Assembly: GCF_020080835.1 (NCBI RefSeq)
Contig: NC_058164.1
Coordinates: 7,837,666-7,901,665 of the forward strand
From: Cotesia glomerata
Taxonomy: Eukaryota > Arthropoda > Insecta > Hymenoptera > Braconidae
Direction: 5' to 3'
Length of the DNA: 64,000 bases
Shown: positions 1-11,756 of the stretch, piece after piece
Numbering within the stretch: position 1 is the first letter of the stretch
How the letters are laid out: each line of letters begins with the position of its first letter
The notes under the pieces: model-generated
What the model saw: the letters and a program-made list of their open reading frames with translations, nothing else
The model's database searches: none
Told to the model about the DNA's origin: nothing
Translations under genes and position numbers: made by a program

Positions 1-528
1 AGTCAAAGTTAATAGTTGATAGTTAATTTTCGATTTGGTTACATTTGATCATTAATATGCTTATCTCTAAGTACTTGAAAATTTCATATTGAATTTTTTT
101 GTTTTCTTTAGAATCATGCGTTAGTTCATTTTTTAATTATTGTAATGTAACCTTATCTTAAAATTGTAACAATATATTAAATTTCAATGTTACAGTTCTT
201 TAAATTTCTAACTAAGTTTCTTGAATTTTTTAATTTATTTTTTAAAGCATGTTATCGAACTTCAAAACAATTTTTACCCTAATTTACAATATTGAATATT
301 CTGAGCTGTCATCAATGAACTTACCTACAGGTTATGGGCCCAGGCCTACTCAAAATAGCTAATAAAATTAATTTGATTCGAAAAATCATCAATGTACACT
401 AATAAATGATCAATTGTCTGTTAAAAATCAAATAACTAAATTCATTTATGAAAAAAAAATTAATTTATTTTAGGTTTTATTTGTTTTAAAGTAAAATAAA
501 TTAATTTACTTTATTATTTTTATTGAAG
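1..528 (+). other. unc-4: intron segment upstream of unc-4 homeodomain exon
   Basis: AT-rich sequence ending in an AG acceptor at 527-528. The first exon seen begins with two bases of a split codon, so at least one coding exon lies upstream of the window and this is intron. Stretches of A and T and short ORFs occur, but nothing coding is recognised. Confidence 0.8.
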
Positions 529-701
529 GATGTGATGCTGAGTCCGATGAGGGTGGAAGCAAAAGAAGGAGGAGTCGAACAAATTTCAATAGTTGGCAAT
601 TGGAAGAACTCGAACGTGCATTCTTGTCGAGCCATTATCCAGACGTTTTTATGCGTGAAGCGTTGGCTGTTAGACTCGACTTGAAGGAGAGTAGAGTTGC
701 T
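529..701 (+). CDS. unc-4: unc-4 homeobox, exon with homeodomain residues 1-46
   Basis: Codes for an acidic linker ([11 protein letters not shown]) and then the first 46 residues of a homeodomain, starting with Arg1 at 564. The expected helix 1 and 2 landmarks are present: Phe8, Leu16 and Phe20, and the stretch [14 protein letters not shown], which is characteristic of the Unc-4/Uncx family. Known role: a sequence-specific nuclear transcription factor that fixes neuron identity and synaptic choice, acting as a repressor with Groucho. The exon opens after AG at 527-528 with two bases of a split codon (phase 1 entry) and ends in GCT before GTAAGT, so the exit is phase 0. The break between residues 46 and 47 is the usual intron site of paired-like homeoboxes. 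The N-terminal part of the protein is outside the window. Reading this as unc-4 rather than another paired-like gene rests on this exon together with the next. Confidence 0.96.
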
Positions 702-2479
702 GTAAGTATTTACGTATAGTACGGTAACTGAAGCTTTTTTTTCCACTTCATTTGTAACTACTGCGAACAAAATTCAAACAAAAACAAAACAATTATGTCG
801 TTAAATTAATGAAAATTATCTGTGCATTATAAGCGTACGGTAAAAACTGGGTAATAGGTAATATGTAATAGGCGATAGGTGCTACTTAAACGTTACCTTC
901 CACGCTTTAAGATTTATTTATCATTATTAGAATGTTTTCTGTATTCAATTACCAAACAGCTATGCGTCAAATTTCGTTTAACAAGATTGTAAATTTTCGT
1001 TTAATTGTTTAGAGATTTACTATCCAGAATGGAAATGAAAATTTATCTGAATAATTTCGGAAATAAAATTGTTATGACAGATAGTAAACGTGGTACTTGG
1101 AGTGATATTTTCTCATCACGACTGCAAGTGAAAATGAAATAGCAGCGGGCTATTTTTCCACCGCAATAATAAATTTTATTTATTGTGGTTGGTATTCATA
1201 CTAACTGAGGCATTAAACATAAAAATGTTGGATTAGCTTATCATAGCAGAACTTGGAATTCATGAAATGCTACTTAAAATGTATAAACTTTAAATTTAAA
1301 AACTTTGAACTGCGTAATAACTTTCCGTCATAAAAATTTTAGTTACTTGTATGTTCACCAGTCATGCGGAACTTAATTTTCAATGAAAATCAAACTGAAG
1401 AATTTTTGTTGCAATGTATACTAGAAAATTTTTATTTTTCATGATTTTGATCACTAATAAGAACCTGAAAAAATTGAAAAATTCGAAAAGAAAAAAAATT
1501 TTTTAAGAATCTGTTCAGTTTATTGGGATAATTTATCCAATCATTCAGACTTTTAAAAGGTTATAACGTTGATTAAATTATTTTAAGATTTTACCAGAAT
1601 TATAACATTAAAAAATTCAATTTTATGAACATTCGCACAGTTAAAAAAAAAAAAAAAAGATTTTTGATAAAAAAATCGTAAAGTCTCACTAAGTATTAAA
1701 ACTATTCGATTTTTGTAATTTTGAAGTTTTATTATATTTTTTTTTTTTAATTTATGTAGCTTTACATGTTTTGGCTATAAAAAATTTAAATTGATGATAG
1801 AGCTATTGAAAAATTTTGTTTTCAATTTTAATCTAATTTACGGCAGATAAAAATCTTTTATCTGTTTTAAGTACCTTAAGAAGTCGGAAAACCGATGAAA
1901 CGTTGTATTAAAGTAAATAAATATGGAATAATTTCATCCAAGAAAAAGAAAGTTGAATAATATTAATATTTTACTAACTGATAAAATTTTTCGTTTTCTT
2001 GGATAGATTCTTTGATAAATTTTGTGGTGTACTCATACCAGGTTGACCATGAAACACATGTTTTATAATTAATATAATAATTAAAAAGATTTAGAGCTTA
2101 TGATTTTTTGTTGCTCAAGGTTTAAAATTTGATTTTAAAATTTTTTTGTGCTCAAAAAGTTGATACTTAAAAACTTAAATTTAGAACAGAGCAAAAAAGA
2201 AATTTTTTAAACTATCAAACTAAAGAACTTATTCTTCATAATTTTTTAAATTTTAATTTCAGATCCGCTGAAATGAAAAAAAAAAAAAAGTAGGAATAAA
2301 TAAATTTTTCTATTTTTGTAATAAAAAATATATAAAGTTACTTTTGTACTTCTATTAATATAGTGATGCAGTCGTAAATAAAACAATCAAAAATTCTATC
2401 TTTAATTTAAATATTCGCCAATATTTTGACACCCAGAAAATGAATAGACATTTAATGCTCATTTACAACAAGTAAAAGG

Positions 2480-2960
2480 TTCAGCGCACACAAAATAGAC
2501 ATAGAGAAAAACGAGATGGGTCGATGCGATACGCGATAACTGATGATTTTATTTGGGACTCGATTATAGTGTTCAAAACTAAAAGACTATACAATAAAAC
2601 TAAACTGAAACTAACTCTATAGCACAGACTGATGCTGGTGATACGAACAGACTTAGGGGTAACTCTGGCCGTTCGACCCTTAACCTCGAGGTGGGTCCCG
2701 CTTTTTCGGGCTATCTCCATTGCTCATTGCTCATTCTCTCCTGGGGGTAGTTGGTCCATCTGCTCGACGGGTGACTCAAGTGGCTCGAGACTTCTGTACT
2801 CCGTCATATATACCTCGGAAAAACCAAATACCAAATGTGTCCGAGGTTCCGAGGGTGTTCGAGTGGAAAAGGTCCATCCGGGTTTGATCCTGCCATGATA
2901 ACGTACATACACTCACTATACTCCGGATCGAATAAATTCGATAGAGACCTTAACTTTTAT
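2480..2960. other. GC-richer non-repeat island in unc-4 intron
   Basis: About 480 bp with clearly higher GC than the surrounding intron and no terminal repeats. ORFs are open on both strands (2632-2898 plus, 2724-2912 minus), as expected when GC rises and stop codons thin out. Neither resembles a known protein. It may be an intronic enhancer, but that is inference from composition alone. Confidence 0.3.
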
Positions 2961-3275
2961 TCAGCCCCTTTTCGTAACAATACCAACTATTTTTTCTACT
3001 TGCATTTCAGAACAACCGCAATTACACATCGCTGATTTTCTGGTTGATACGTTAGATCAAATTACCCTCAAGTACCAACTTTAATTCAAGTGTAATTCAG
3101 CTTTCAACTTTAAATATCCGTGAAACATTTTTGTAATACGGCCAATTTTTGTATCTGGCCAAATATGAAAAGAAACTTTTTCAAATTTATCAAGTCTAAT
3201 TTTTTATATTACAAAAATGTCATCGCTCTAATCTTAAAAAGAATGATGACTTTTTTTACACAATCTGTGTTGAAT

Positions 3276-3346
3276 CAACATACTAAAATGATAAATTCTA
3301 CACAAACATTTTTACACTTTACACAATGACGAAAAATTTTTTACTG
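3276..3346. repeat. half copy of CACAGTAAAAA/GCGTCA MITE family
   Basis: The stretch ending ACGAAAAATTTTTTACTGTA around 3330-3346 matches the right terminus of the MITE at 8688-8878. No matching left terminus is seen, so this is a truncated or decayed copy. Confidence 0.45.
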
Positions 3347-4129
3347 TATAGCGGGCACTAGCTCTTATTTAATACAAAAGAGATTCAATATTAAAATATG
3401 AATATTTTAAAGAATAGCTCAAAATATAAATCAGAATATTAACAATATAAATTATATAATTCATATAAATCAAATAAATTAGCTTATTTTACAATCCTTA
3501 AATGGTAAAAATATTAATATTAGCTTTTATATAACAAGTAAAATTGATGGTCTAGGTTCAGAATGTATATTTGGAGTTAATAATTAGCCATCTCTTTCTT
3601 GATTCAGGAAGAATTTATTGGCAATGGTTTTAAAGGTATCATAGCTAAGCGATTTTATTATCTCAATAGGTAGTTCTTTCTAAAGTCTGATTGCAGATAT
3701 CACAAAGTAATGTTCAAATGCTGAGGTTGAGAAATTTGGAATTTTGAAGTATATTTTAAGTTTAAGTATATTTTAAGTGAAAAATCTTTCCACGACCTGG
3801 GAAAGTACTTAATGTTAATATTAAGGGCTCGAATTTTAAGGGAATTTTTTTTTGATTTCCTTCGAAATTTTTAGTTACAAGTATAAAAAAAATATTCGCA
3901 AACATACTAAACTTTTTAAAATAGTCATATATGAACATATCAGGTCATATCGGAAAATTTTTTACTGTCATTAAAAAAAATAAAAAAAAAATTTATCTTC
4001 ACTCGTACTATTTATTACAGTTTAACTGCATTATAAACTCAACAATTTAACTATCAGTATACACATCCTATAATTGCAATAATGGGTGTACTATTAGAAG
4101 AAATAACTTTATAACCCTACCTATTTGCT

Positions 4130-5050
4130 TTTAACTCTTTCTTTCCCGCAAGACAAGTAATAATGATAACTATATAAGCTCTATATGTTTTCTACTCCAT
4201 TTTGCATTCTACACAAGTATTGACTTTTGTGATTGGTTGTGAGTTGAGGTTTAAAGCAAAACACAAGAATACGATGGACGCTGATATTACGGCAAATTTT
4301 AGACAGAGATCAAAATATATTCATGTGTAGAAACAGTACCAGGATGCAGGGCGACCCTCAATTTCACGGCCGGCCGGGTGAGGTTTTATTTCATTAAACA
4401 CATATCTACCCATGATTCGATATACTTAACATTATTAGTCTAAATCTTAGTATTAGTAGTACTAGTGCAGCACACATATTATTTTGTTATTGCTTTAACA
4501 AGACGTATGGCCTGAGTCCAATCGCCGTGTGTTCATATTATTAGACACGCTTCGACGACTCTAAAAAAAAAAGGAAAATCTATTCTATAAATATTTGCTG
4601 TTTATTTATTTGGTAAAATTTTGGTAGAATTTTTGAGGAAATGTTTTTGACATCATTGGATTATCAAAGGGAAACATCTTCTTCAATTGTAATATTTGCA
4701 TTAAAAGGAAAATATACTTATTGGCTCAAGAAAAATATTTTTTTGAAATTTTTAGTCTTCTTTTTAGATATTCAGTTCGAATTAATTAAAGAAATTCACT
4801 CGCAAATCAAAAAAATCAAATTTTTAGACGATTTGAAAGTTGTTCAGAAGAGGCATATCAAGCTAGCAGTGGCAGAGACCATCTTGGACGGTCATTATTA
4901 TTGATTTCTCGGAATCTAAACAAGCAACAATATTCTAAATAGAGCAACTAATTAGCAACAAAAAAGCAACAAATTTAGCAACACAAATAAATTTTGTTGC
5001 TTGAATAATAAGTCAATGCCTGATGGACGAGTCCATGCTAGCTTGATAGA
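4130..5050. other. intronic stretch with a mildly GC-richer core
   Basis: 4230-4540 contains non-repetitive sequence including a short CGGCCGGCCG tract. 4856-4868 and 5037-5049 are a 13-bp inverted pair (TATCAAGCTAGCA and its complement). No gene is recognised. Confidence 0.3.
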
Positions 5051-5387
5051 CCTGTTCAGAAGAATTTTACTCTCACGCATCATTTTCTATTGTTTTTAAA
5101 CAAAATGCAACTGCACTTTGCGGAGTAATTTCTATCTTTTAATAAAGTACACGATATCGTTGGTAACAGACTTTACCGACTTGTTTAAAAAATCTCATTA
5201 AAACGAACAAATTCTCGGATTTCTGATACTTCATATATCATTATATTAGAAAATTTTTGATTACTTTTCAAAATATTTTGGAATGAAAACTCTGATTTTT
5301 TTTTCAAATCTTTTGAGTATTTTGGATTAAAAAATTAGTTCTTGAACCAAAGCTCTATAGTTACCGAAAAATAACTAAATTATTTTT

Positions 5388-5764
5388 ATGTAATACCAAC
5401 CGCGAAACTTGGATTTTCGAGCTATAGTTAGGAGGGGTAAAATATGAATGATATCTGGTCATCTATAGTTGAGTCTACTTTTCACGCACACGTAAGGACA
5501 AGTGACATCTCTCTCTTTATCTGTCTCTACATTCCCGCATGGATGCTAAAAAGTACTATAGGATATTTAATTTCGTTTATTTCTACAATCATCCACCAGG
5601 GAGAGTATGAATCGAAAAAAAAAAATATTGGCGACAAGTCGATTCTTGTAAACAATTTTACTAATATTTTAGTTTGTCATTTATTTACGTGTGACAGTTC
5701 ATAAATGAATAACATTTTATTTGCATCCTCTCAAATCCGAGTTTCGCCGTTGCTATTACAAAAA
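5388..5764. mobile_element. short inverted-repeat element
   Basis: The left end TGTAATACCAACCGCGAAAC and the complement of the right end, TGTAATAGCAACGGCGAAAC, are imperfect terminal inverted repeats about 375 bp apart. There is no coding capacity for a transposase, so it is a non-autonomous element. The family is unknown. Confidence 0.55.
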
Positions 5765-6559
5765 ATTTTGTTCGATACAACTCGCTTCGCTCGACCGATA
5801 ACAACGTACTCGGTTTTGTTGAGAATGCACTCATAATCTCAACCTCGTGACGTCACTTCAAGCTTACCAAAATACCTACCATTGCGCATACGTATCGAAA
5901 ATAACTATTTCTTAATTAAAGAATTTTTCGTATAATTATTCATTTCTGTACAGTGGATTTACGATAATAATTATCAAAATTTGTAAAAGTAAATTTTTCA
6001 ATGTTTTAAAGCTTTTAATGTTTAAAAATAAAATGTATGTTTACCAAAAATCATTTCTCATTTTTTTTAAATCATTCATTTGAATTTTTAACTTCTCGCC
6101 CTGAAAATTAATGATTTTCAAAAAATCGGAAAGTTATTTTTTATCGAGAAATTGACATTTAAAAAATTTTTGTTTTCTGTTTCTATCTTTTATAAAGCTC
6201 ATGAAAAAAAATGTGATTGTTGAAAAAAAAATATTAAATATTATCTTTATCTTCATAGGTTGAAGTATTATAAATCCTGAAACCATAAAATTTCTATTTT
6301 CTATACATCGACTAAAAATAATATGGTATAAATCAAATCACAATAATTACCGATCGAAGATATGAATTTTCTAATCCAAGAAGTCAGAATTCAAGTGATA
6401 AAATTTTTATAGCGAGATTTGAAAATAATTTTGTTCTTTGATCAAGATTACTATTTCATTAGTGTACAAAATACTTCAAATTTATTGAAAGAAAAAAATA
6501 AAAAACTAATTAATCTCTTGATGCTTATTGATTACAAAAAATTTTCAATAATTTCTAGT

Positions 6560-6735
6560 TACATTGAAGATTTTCATCTTCTTCATTTGAGTGGAAAAAT
6601 TCTTAAACTAAGAAATTTTTCTTGGCTTAATTTAAGTAAATTTTACTTGATTCAAGAATTTTTTGTCTTGATTCCAGACAGTAAAATCTTTCAAAATTGC
6701 ACGCCTCATAGCGCGAAGCGCGTGAGGTTGTGCTT
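6560..6735. repeat. decayed TTGATTCAAG-family repeat plus GC-rich hairpin
   Basis: 6560-6690 carries the alternating ACTTGATTCAAGAATTTT and TCTTGATTC blocks seen in better copies at 44051-44276 and 55054-55277. Immediately after, around 6707-6732, lies a compact hairpin (CCTCA-ta-GCGC-gaa-GCGC-g-TGAGG) in otherwise AT-rich DNA. The 131-codon ORF across this region is a by-product of the repeat. Confidence 0.45.
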
Positions 6736-7559
6736 TATACTCGACTCATCAAGGTCAAGCAATTTTGTGATCTTTAAATGCCTCTATCACAACCATATTA
6801 CATTTATACAATGATATAAGTAGATGTACACCGAAAAAAACACTTAAATTAAACCATCTTTTACTTTCTAAAATCATTTCATGTTGCTATTTTGAAAAAA
6901 AAAACATTTTGAAAAAAATTTTACGTGGACGTCCGGATGTCACCCCATTTTGGATGTACCAATGATTGCTCCCGAACAAATTGATATTTCAAGATCGGAC
7001 TTTTTTTATTAGTTTAAGGATTCGATTAACTGGGTCCGTATTTCATATCAGTGGCCTAGTTTACGTATTTTTTTTTTTAAATTGAATTTTTATTAAAATT
7101 CACTACAACCGTACAAAGCCAAACGAACTTTTCCTATTTGTCACGTGAAAACTATGGCGCCACTTGATCAAGCTAGATTTTTTAGACTGCGTGCGCATAT
7201 GACAAGAAAAAAGGGCGCTGATATTTAAAAAAAAAAAATAAAAAATATGTAAGAAATTACTTAATTATTTTTTTTTTAATCAATTACACAATTAATTTTT
7301 TTCTTAAAAAATGAATGAGCGTTATGAGGTGTACACTTTTGGATTTTCCAAACTTTTTTTTTCTTGGTTCAAGAATTTTTCTATTAATTCAAGTTAATTT
7401 TTTTTTCTGTGTAGTAAACTTTTTGAGTGGTAAAAAACCCTTAAAATTTTTTGACACCTCATAAGTGAAGGATAATGTCCATAATATGACAAGTCAGATT
7501 GTCAAAATGTTGTCCTAAATGAATGAAGGGGTTAAATATAATAGAATGAATAGATTACT

Positions 7560-8040
7560 CGACTGAAGAGTAGTACTACACTAAAATACAGGGACGATCA
7601 TGAGCACGGCGATTTGTTTGTCACGAGTGGTGACATGTAGCCGTATGTCTTTTCTTCGCAGCGCTATCTCGATCAACGGCATCTAGATTAGATACCAACC
7701 AGATGGACTGATCTTCCGTGGAGATATCCTGTATAATAGAGTCGGGTTGATTGTACAATAAATCGTGAGTGGCGAGCGTTAATTTAGATGTCCAGTCGGT
7801 GGTAAAAGTGTTTAAGGAATAAACCAGCAACTCCTATTAGTCAGTACAAAATTAAATGGTTATATATGTATGTATGGACATATACAGGGTAGTTTTAAGT
7901 TTTGAGAAATAAAAATGAACACGGATAAGGAGTGCTGAGGAGACGTAGTGTATCGATCGGGACTTCGCGTGAGACTTGCGCTGCTGGTACTTACTTATAT
8001 TATACATTAAGCATCGACTGCATGTACAAGCAACCCTCTC
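7560..8040. other. GC-richer non-repeat island in unc-4 intron
   Basis: About 480 bp of balanced composition without terminal repeats or homopolymers, about 1.5 kb before the second homeobox exon. No recognisable peptide. The position and complexity would suit an intronic enhancer of unc-4, but this is inference only. Confidence 0.35.
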
Positions 8041-8631
8041 TTAGTTATAAGTAATGTCTTAATTTTATTTTGTTCCCCATAACTATTTCCTCACCTTTTA
8101 TTTCACTCAATAGAAAATAAACTTTTCACGCCCAATATAGAGATACTTACATATAACATAATCCTTGTTTTCTAAAAAATTTTCTGATATGGTTCTATGT
8201 GGCCTAATATGGCTAAATATGAGGATAAAAAAAAATATCTATTATAATTTTTATTTTTTTTTTTAGTTATGAATACGTTAGTTGACATGTTTTATTAAAT
8301 GAATTATGTTTTTAATTAATTTAATTAAAAATTTTCAAGTTATTTTTCAATGATCGATTGTATATATAAATTAGAAATTTTTTTTTCACCCTATTGGTCA
8401 CAAGTGACTAGTGAATCTAATTCAAGCCAATAGATGGACACTCCATCTTCCCTATAGGTCGAGAGATTTCCTCTCTTGTACATTAGTTCGATGGAAATCC
8501 ATCGAACTTGAATACTAGTAAAGCTGGAAGCTTGTGGTATCTGTTTGAGTTATAAAGATATTAATTGAATGAAAGACAATGAAAGAAAATGAATGAGAGC
8601 AAAGACAAACTTTGAAAAAATATATGGGGTT

Positions 8632-8687
8632 GGTTACCAAGCCAGGAATCGAACCTGGATCTCCCTGATAACATGTCAGGAGCTCTA
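8632..8687 (-). pseudogene. tRNA-derived fragment inside fold-back element
   Basis: Read on the minus strand this shows GGTAGAGC, an anticodon-like stem CCTGA/TCAGG around the 7-base loop CATGTTA, and then a T arm with the B-box GGTTCGATTCC and a closing CCAGG/CCTGG stem. The D arm is incomplete, there is no T at loop position 33, and the acceptor 5' half is replaced by the element's own arm. It looks like a tRNA relic or tRNA-related module and not a working tRNA gene. Confidence 0.6.
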
Positions 8688-8878
8688 CACAGTAAAAAAT
8701 TTTGCGTCAATGCGTCAAAAACTTTTGTGTTAAAAATTTTTATGTAAAATATTTAACACTTTTTTGTGTTAATTTAACATAATAAATGTTAAATTTACAC
8801 ATAAAAGTGTTAAATATTTAACACAAAAATTTTTAACACAAAATTTTTTGACGCAATGACGAAAAATTTTTTACTGTG
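8688..8878. mobile_element. CACAGTAAAAA/GCGTCA MITE, nested copy
   Basis: A near-complete palindrome of 191 bp beginning CACAGTAAAAAATTTTGCGTC and ending in its complement, with internal GTGTTAAATATTTAACAC blocks. It is flanked by TA on both sides (8686-8687 and 8879-8880), which fits the TA target duplication of Tc1/mariner-type MITEs. It interrupts the tRNA-like core of the older fold-back element. Confidence 0.82.
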
Positions 8879-9541
8879 TACCAGTTTGTCTTTGCTCTCA
8901 TCCAATTTCATTATCTTTCATTCAATTAACATCTTTTTAACTCGAACAGATACCACAAGCTTCCAGCTTTACTAGAATTCAAGTTCGATGGGTTTCCATC
9001 GAACTAATGTACAAGAGAGGAAATCTCTCGACCTATAGAGAAAATGGAGTGTCCATCTATTGGCTTGAATTAGATTCACTAGCCACTTGTGACCAATAGA
9101 CTGAAAAAAAAAAATTCTAATTCAATTAAAAATCAATGTCAGATAAGTTCTTCATGAAAGTCAAAAAATTATTTCTAGTTTAGAAATGAATTATGCTTCA
9201 AATTTAGCTTTTTTGTGATGAAACGATTCAACGATCATGCGCCATTTATCGGAAATTTTCAACACTATCGAAAATTATCAATAAAAACTGAGTCTATTAT
9301 TCATTTATTGATTTTCAAACTGCAAAATAAATAATAAAATATTGAATTTTATAAACTTTTCATGAATGATTCTTAAATCCGTCAAGAAAAATAAAATTGA
9401 AAAAATTTGGCGATAACTTAATTGATTAAGGTTATTATAGCCGAAAAACGGTGAAGCTTCTTTTTTAATCAATTAACCCTCGGTTTTTTAATATTATTGT
9501 TGTTATTGTACTAATGGTAGTCGTTATTAATATTGTTTTAG

Positions 9542-9745
9542 GTATGGTTTCAAAACCGGCGCGCCAAGTGGAGGAAAAAGGAGCACACGAAAAAAGGACC
9601 TGGCAGGCCGGCGCACAATGCGCACCCACAGAGTTGTAGTGGTGAACCGATCCCCCCGGAAGAGTTGAGAAGAAAAGAACGCGAGAGGCGACAAAAGAAA
9701 CTCCTAAAGACTCTCGAACGTCAGCAGCGAAAACTTGCTGCCAAG
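9542..9745 (+). CDS. unc-4: unc-4 homeobox, exon with homeodomain helix 3 and basic tail
   Basis: 68 codons in phase 0, between TTTTAG and GTACGT. It opens with homeodomain residues 47-60 (VWFQNRRAKWRKKE): Trp48, Phe49, Asn51 and Arg53 are the invariant DNA-contact and packing residues, and Gln50 places the protein in the Q50 paired-like class. It continues with HTKKGPGRPAHNAHPQSCSG and then a highly charged Arg/Lys/Glu helix ending in QRKLAAK. The GPGRPAHNA block behind the homeodomain is a hallmark of Unc-4/Uncx proteins and is the strongest evidence for the gene name. The intron that follows is also phase 0, which keeps the frame into the last exon. Confidence 0.97.
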
Positions 9746-10619
9746 GTACGTCTTAAAACTTTTCTAGATTTTAAACTTTTTCATTTGTCAGATTATTCCT
9801 TTTTTTTTTTTTTTTTTTTTTTTTTATCATTTTTCTTTGTCGGTAATTGTGGAGTAATAATGAAAAAAGAAAAAAAAAGTAAAAAAAAGTTATGATTTGA
9901 CGGAGCAAAAAAATGGAAATTTCTGTTAAATTGTGAAATAGAGATTACTTTTTAATTGTTTTAAAAAAAATTTTGATAGCAAATTCGCTTATTTATTCAT
10001 TTATTTTAAATTACGCAATGACAAATCAACTTTTAGTAATTAATACATTTTAAGAATTAATTGGTTTTTAAATTATCCCCAGTAAATACTTAGTAGGCCA
10101 CATGAAATTAAAATGAAATAATCATTAATCAATAATTATATAGTTGGAAAAAGTAATTAATTGCAAGTATGCTAATAAAATAATTGTTTGCATAAATAAA
10201 TAAATAATAACAAATAGTTGATTGATCAGTTGCACATTTGATGTTTTACATTGAACTAGATTGATGGTAACGCTATTTATTGCTATTTAATTATGAATAT
10301 CAATGCAGCTTAATTATTGATTAAAATTTGAAAAAAACTCGAGCTAATATTTATTTTACATAATTGAATATTTAGAACTGTTATAATTGATGTTAACAGG
10401 GGTGTTCTAGTCTACAGAAATTTTTTGCCATCCATTAATTACACAATAGTTGTTGACATTTTTAGAGTGTATGCGATAAAAAAAAAATTAAAATCTTTCA
10501 AAGTTAATATATTGACAAGTCAAGAGAAAAGAGAACGTGGTAAATGTTTAAAAGGAGTTTTTTATTTGAAATTTTTTTTTTTTCAATTGTAAGAGTTGTG
10601 ATGTCTCAAATAAATCCCA

Positions 10620-10770
10620 ATAGAATTTTGGACTAAAGTTTCTTTGGTTTAGGTAAACTTTACTTGATTCAAAAATTCTTTTTTTCCGATTTAAGATAAC
10701 CAATCTCTTCAAAATTAAATTCTTGTTTCAAAATTTTTTTTTCTGAATCAAGTTAATTTTTTATAAGTAT
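10620..10770. repeat. partial TTGATTCAAG-family repeat
   Basis: Contains TTACTTGATTCAAAAATTC and a closing GAATCAAGTTAATTTTTT block, as in the better copies elsewhere in the window. The left end is not clear. Confidence 0.45.
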
Positions 10771-11040
10771 GGTAAAACGTTACTACTTTACTTTGCTTAC
10801 ATTGGAAAGAAAATGTACTTGAATAATGATTTACACCAAAATTTGTTGATTGAATCAGATATATTTTATTTCATTACAAATATCTCTTAGCTAGGTTTTA
10901 TTATACCCGTTTAGTCACTTGTCAACTAAAAAATATGGATAGAAAAAATATTTATTAATTTTCTAATGAACTTGAAAGATTAGCGAAAATTATTATACGG
11001 AAAAAAAATTATTTTGTCTGATGTATTACATCCTAAATAT

Positions 11041-11263
11041 TACACCCAAAAAAAATGTTAATTTGAACCAAGAACATTTTGTTCTTCGAAAATTTACTCA
11101 TGTATTGAAAAATTTAATTTTTTAGTCAAAAATGTGTTATATTTGAATGAAAAAATAAAAAAATTTTTTTTAAAAAATCATTTTACTTTACTAAATTATT
11201 TGAAACTTTTGAATCAAAATCTTCAATATCAAAAAAATTCTTTAAATCAAGATATTCTTTATA
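11041..11263. repeat. TTGATTCAAG-family repeat, decayed
   Basis: Begins TACACCCAAAAAAAATG and ends at TATACAC, where it meets the next MITE head to tail. The interior has degenerate GAACCAAGAACATTTTG and ATCAAGATATTC blocks. Confidence 0.45.
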
Positions 11264-11400
11264 CACAGTAAAAAATTTTGCGTCATTGCGTCAAAAAAGT
11301 TAATGTTAAAAATTTTTTGTGTTAAATATTTAACACTTTTTAAATATTTAACACAAAATTTTTCATCACTAAGTTTTTGACACAATGATGCAAAATTTTA
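11264..11400. mobile_element. CACAGTAAAAA/GCGTCA MITE, partial
   Basis: The left end CACAGTAAAAAATTTTGCGTC is identical to that of the copy at 8688. The interior has the GTGTTAAATATTTAACAC palindrome. The right end is altered (GATGCAAAATTTTATGG) and runs into the adjacent hairpin element. Confidence 0.65.
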
Positions 11401-11414
11401 TGGCACGCAAAATC

Positions 11415-11672
11415 AAGATTTAACTGGTTTTCATGTCGGATGGAACCTAGTTCCATCTATAGTGAAAAAATGTACGGATAGTAACTACTTCTATGTAGAT
11501 TGTAGTGGGGACAATCTTCGTTTAACTCAGTCCAATCCGAGATGGGACTCATGAACTGCAGTTCAACGAAGATTGCCCCTACTACAATCTACATAGAAGT
11601 AGTTACTATCCGTACATTTTTTCACTATAGATGGAACTAGGTTCCATCCGACATGAAAACCAGTTAAATCTT
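11415..11672. mobile_element. long near-perfect hairpin element
   Basis: Two arms of 113 bp (11415-11527 and 11560-11672) are inverted copies with only a few mismatches around a loop of about 32 bases. No coding capacity. Transcribed within unc-4 pre-mRNA it would fold into a long double-stranded stem. It is probably a MITE or fold-back element with very long arms; the high arm identity suggests recent insertion or gene conversion. Confidence 0.8.
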
Positions 11673-11756
11673 GTTTTTTCCGTGTGTGTAAGTAAGAATA
11701 TTTTTCTTAGGCTAGGATATCTTTTTTTGTGTCTTATACAAAAACATAGCTCTTAC

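Larger units (their letters stand above)
8371..9120. mobile_element. fold-back element with tRNA-like core
   Basis: Two arms of about 240 bp (8371-8610 and 8880-9120) are near-perfect inverted copies. They share blocks such as GGACACTCCAT, CTCTCGACCTATAG and CAAGCTTCCAGCTTTACTAG. The core holds a minus-strand tRNA-like segment (8632-8687), and a separate MITE (8688-8878) has inserted in it. The element was therefore about 560 bp before the second insertion. No transposase is present. Confidence 0.8.
702..9541 (+). other. unc-4: unc-4 intron splitting the homeodomain (8.8 kb)
   Basis: Bounded by GTAAGT at 702 and TTTTAG ending at 9541. It is mostly AT-rich sequence with poly(A)/poly(T) runs. 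Within it are an inverted-repeat element at 5388-5764, decayed TTGATTCAAG-family pieces around 6560-6690 and 7345-7416, a tRNA-containing fold-back element at 8371-9120, and two GC-richer islands (2480-2960 and 7560-8040). The small ORFs inside are not supported as genes. Confidence 0.85.

Noticed and set aside
5019..5050. CTGATGGACGAGTCC, resembling a hammerhead ribozyme core
   Set aside because: Lacks the CUGANGA...GAAA arrangement needed for the catalytic core; a local palindrome only.
6419..6814. 131-codon plus-strand ORF
   Set aside because: Runs through a TTGATTCAAG-family repeat; Phe/Leu/Lys-rich composition expected of AT-rich DNA; no motif.
8632..8687. functional tRNA gene
   Set aside because: D arm and acceptor 5' half are missing, loop position 33 is not T, and the locus is split by a MITE.
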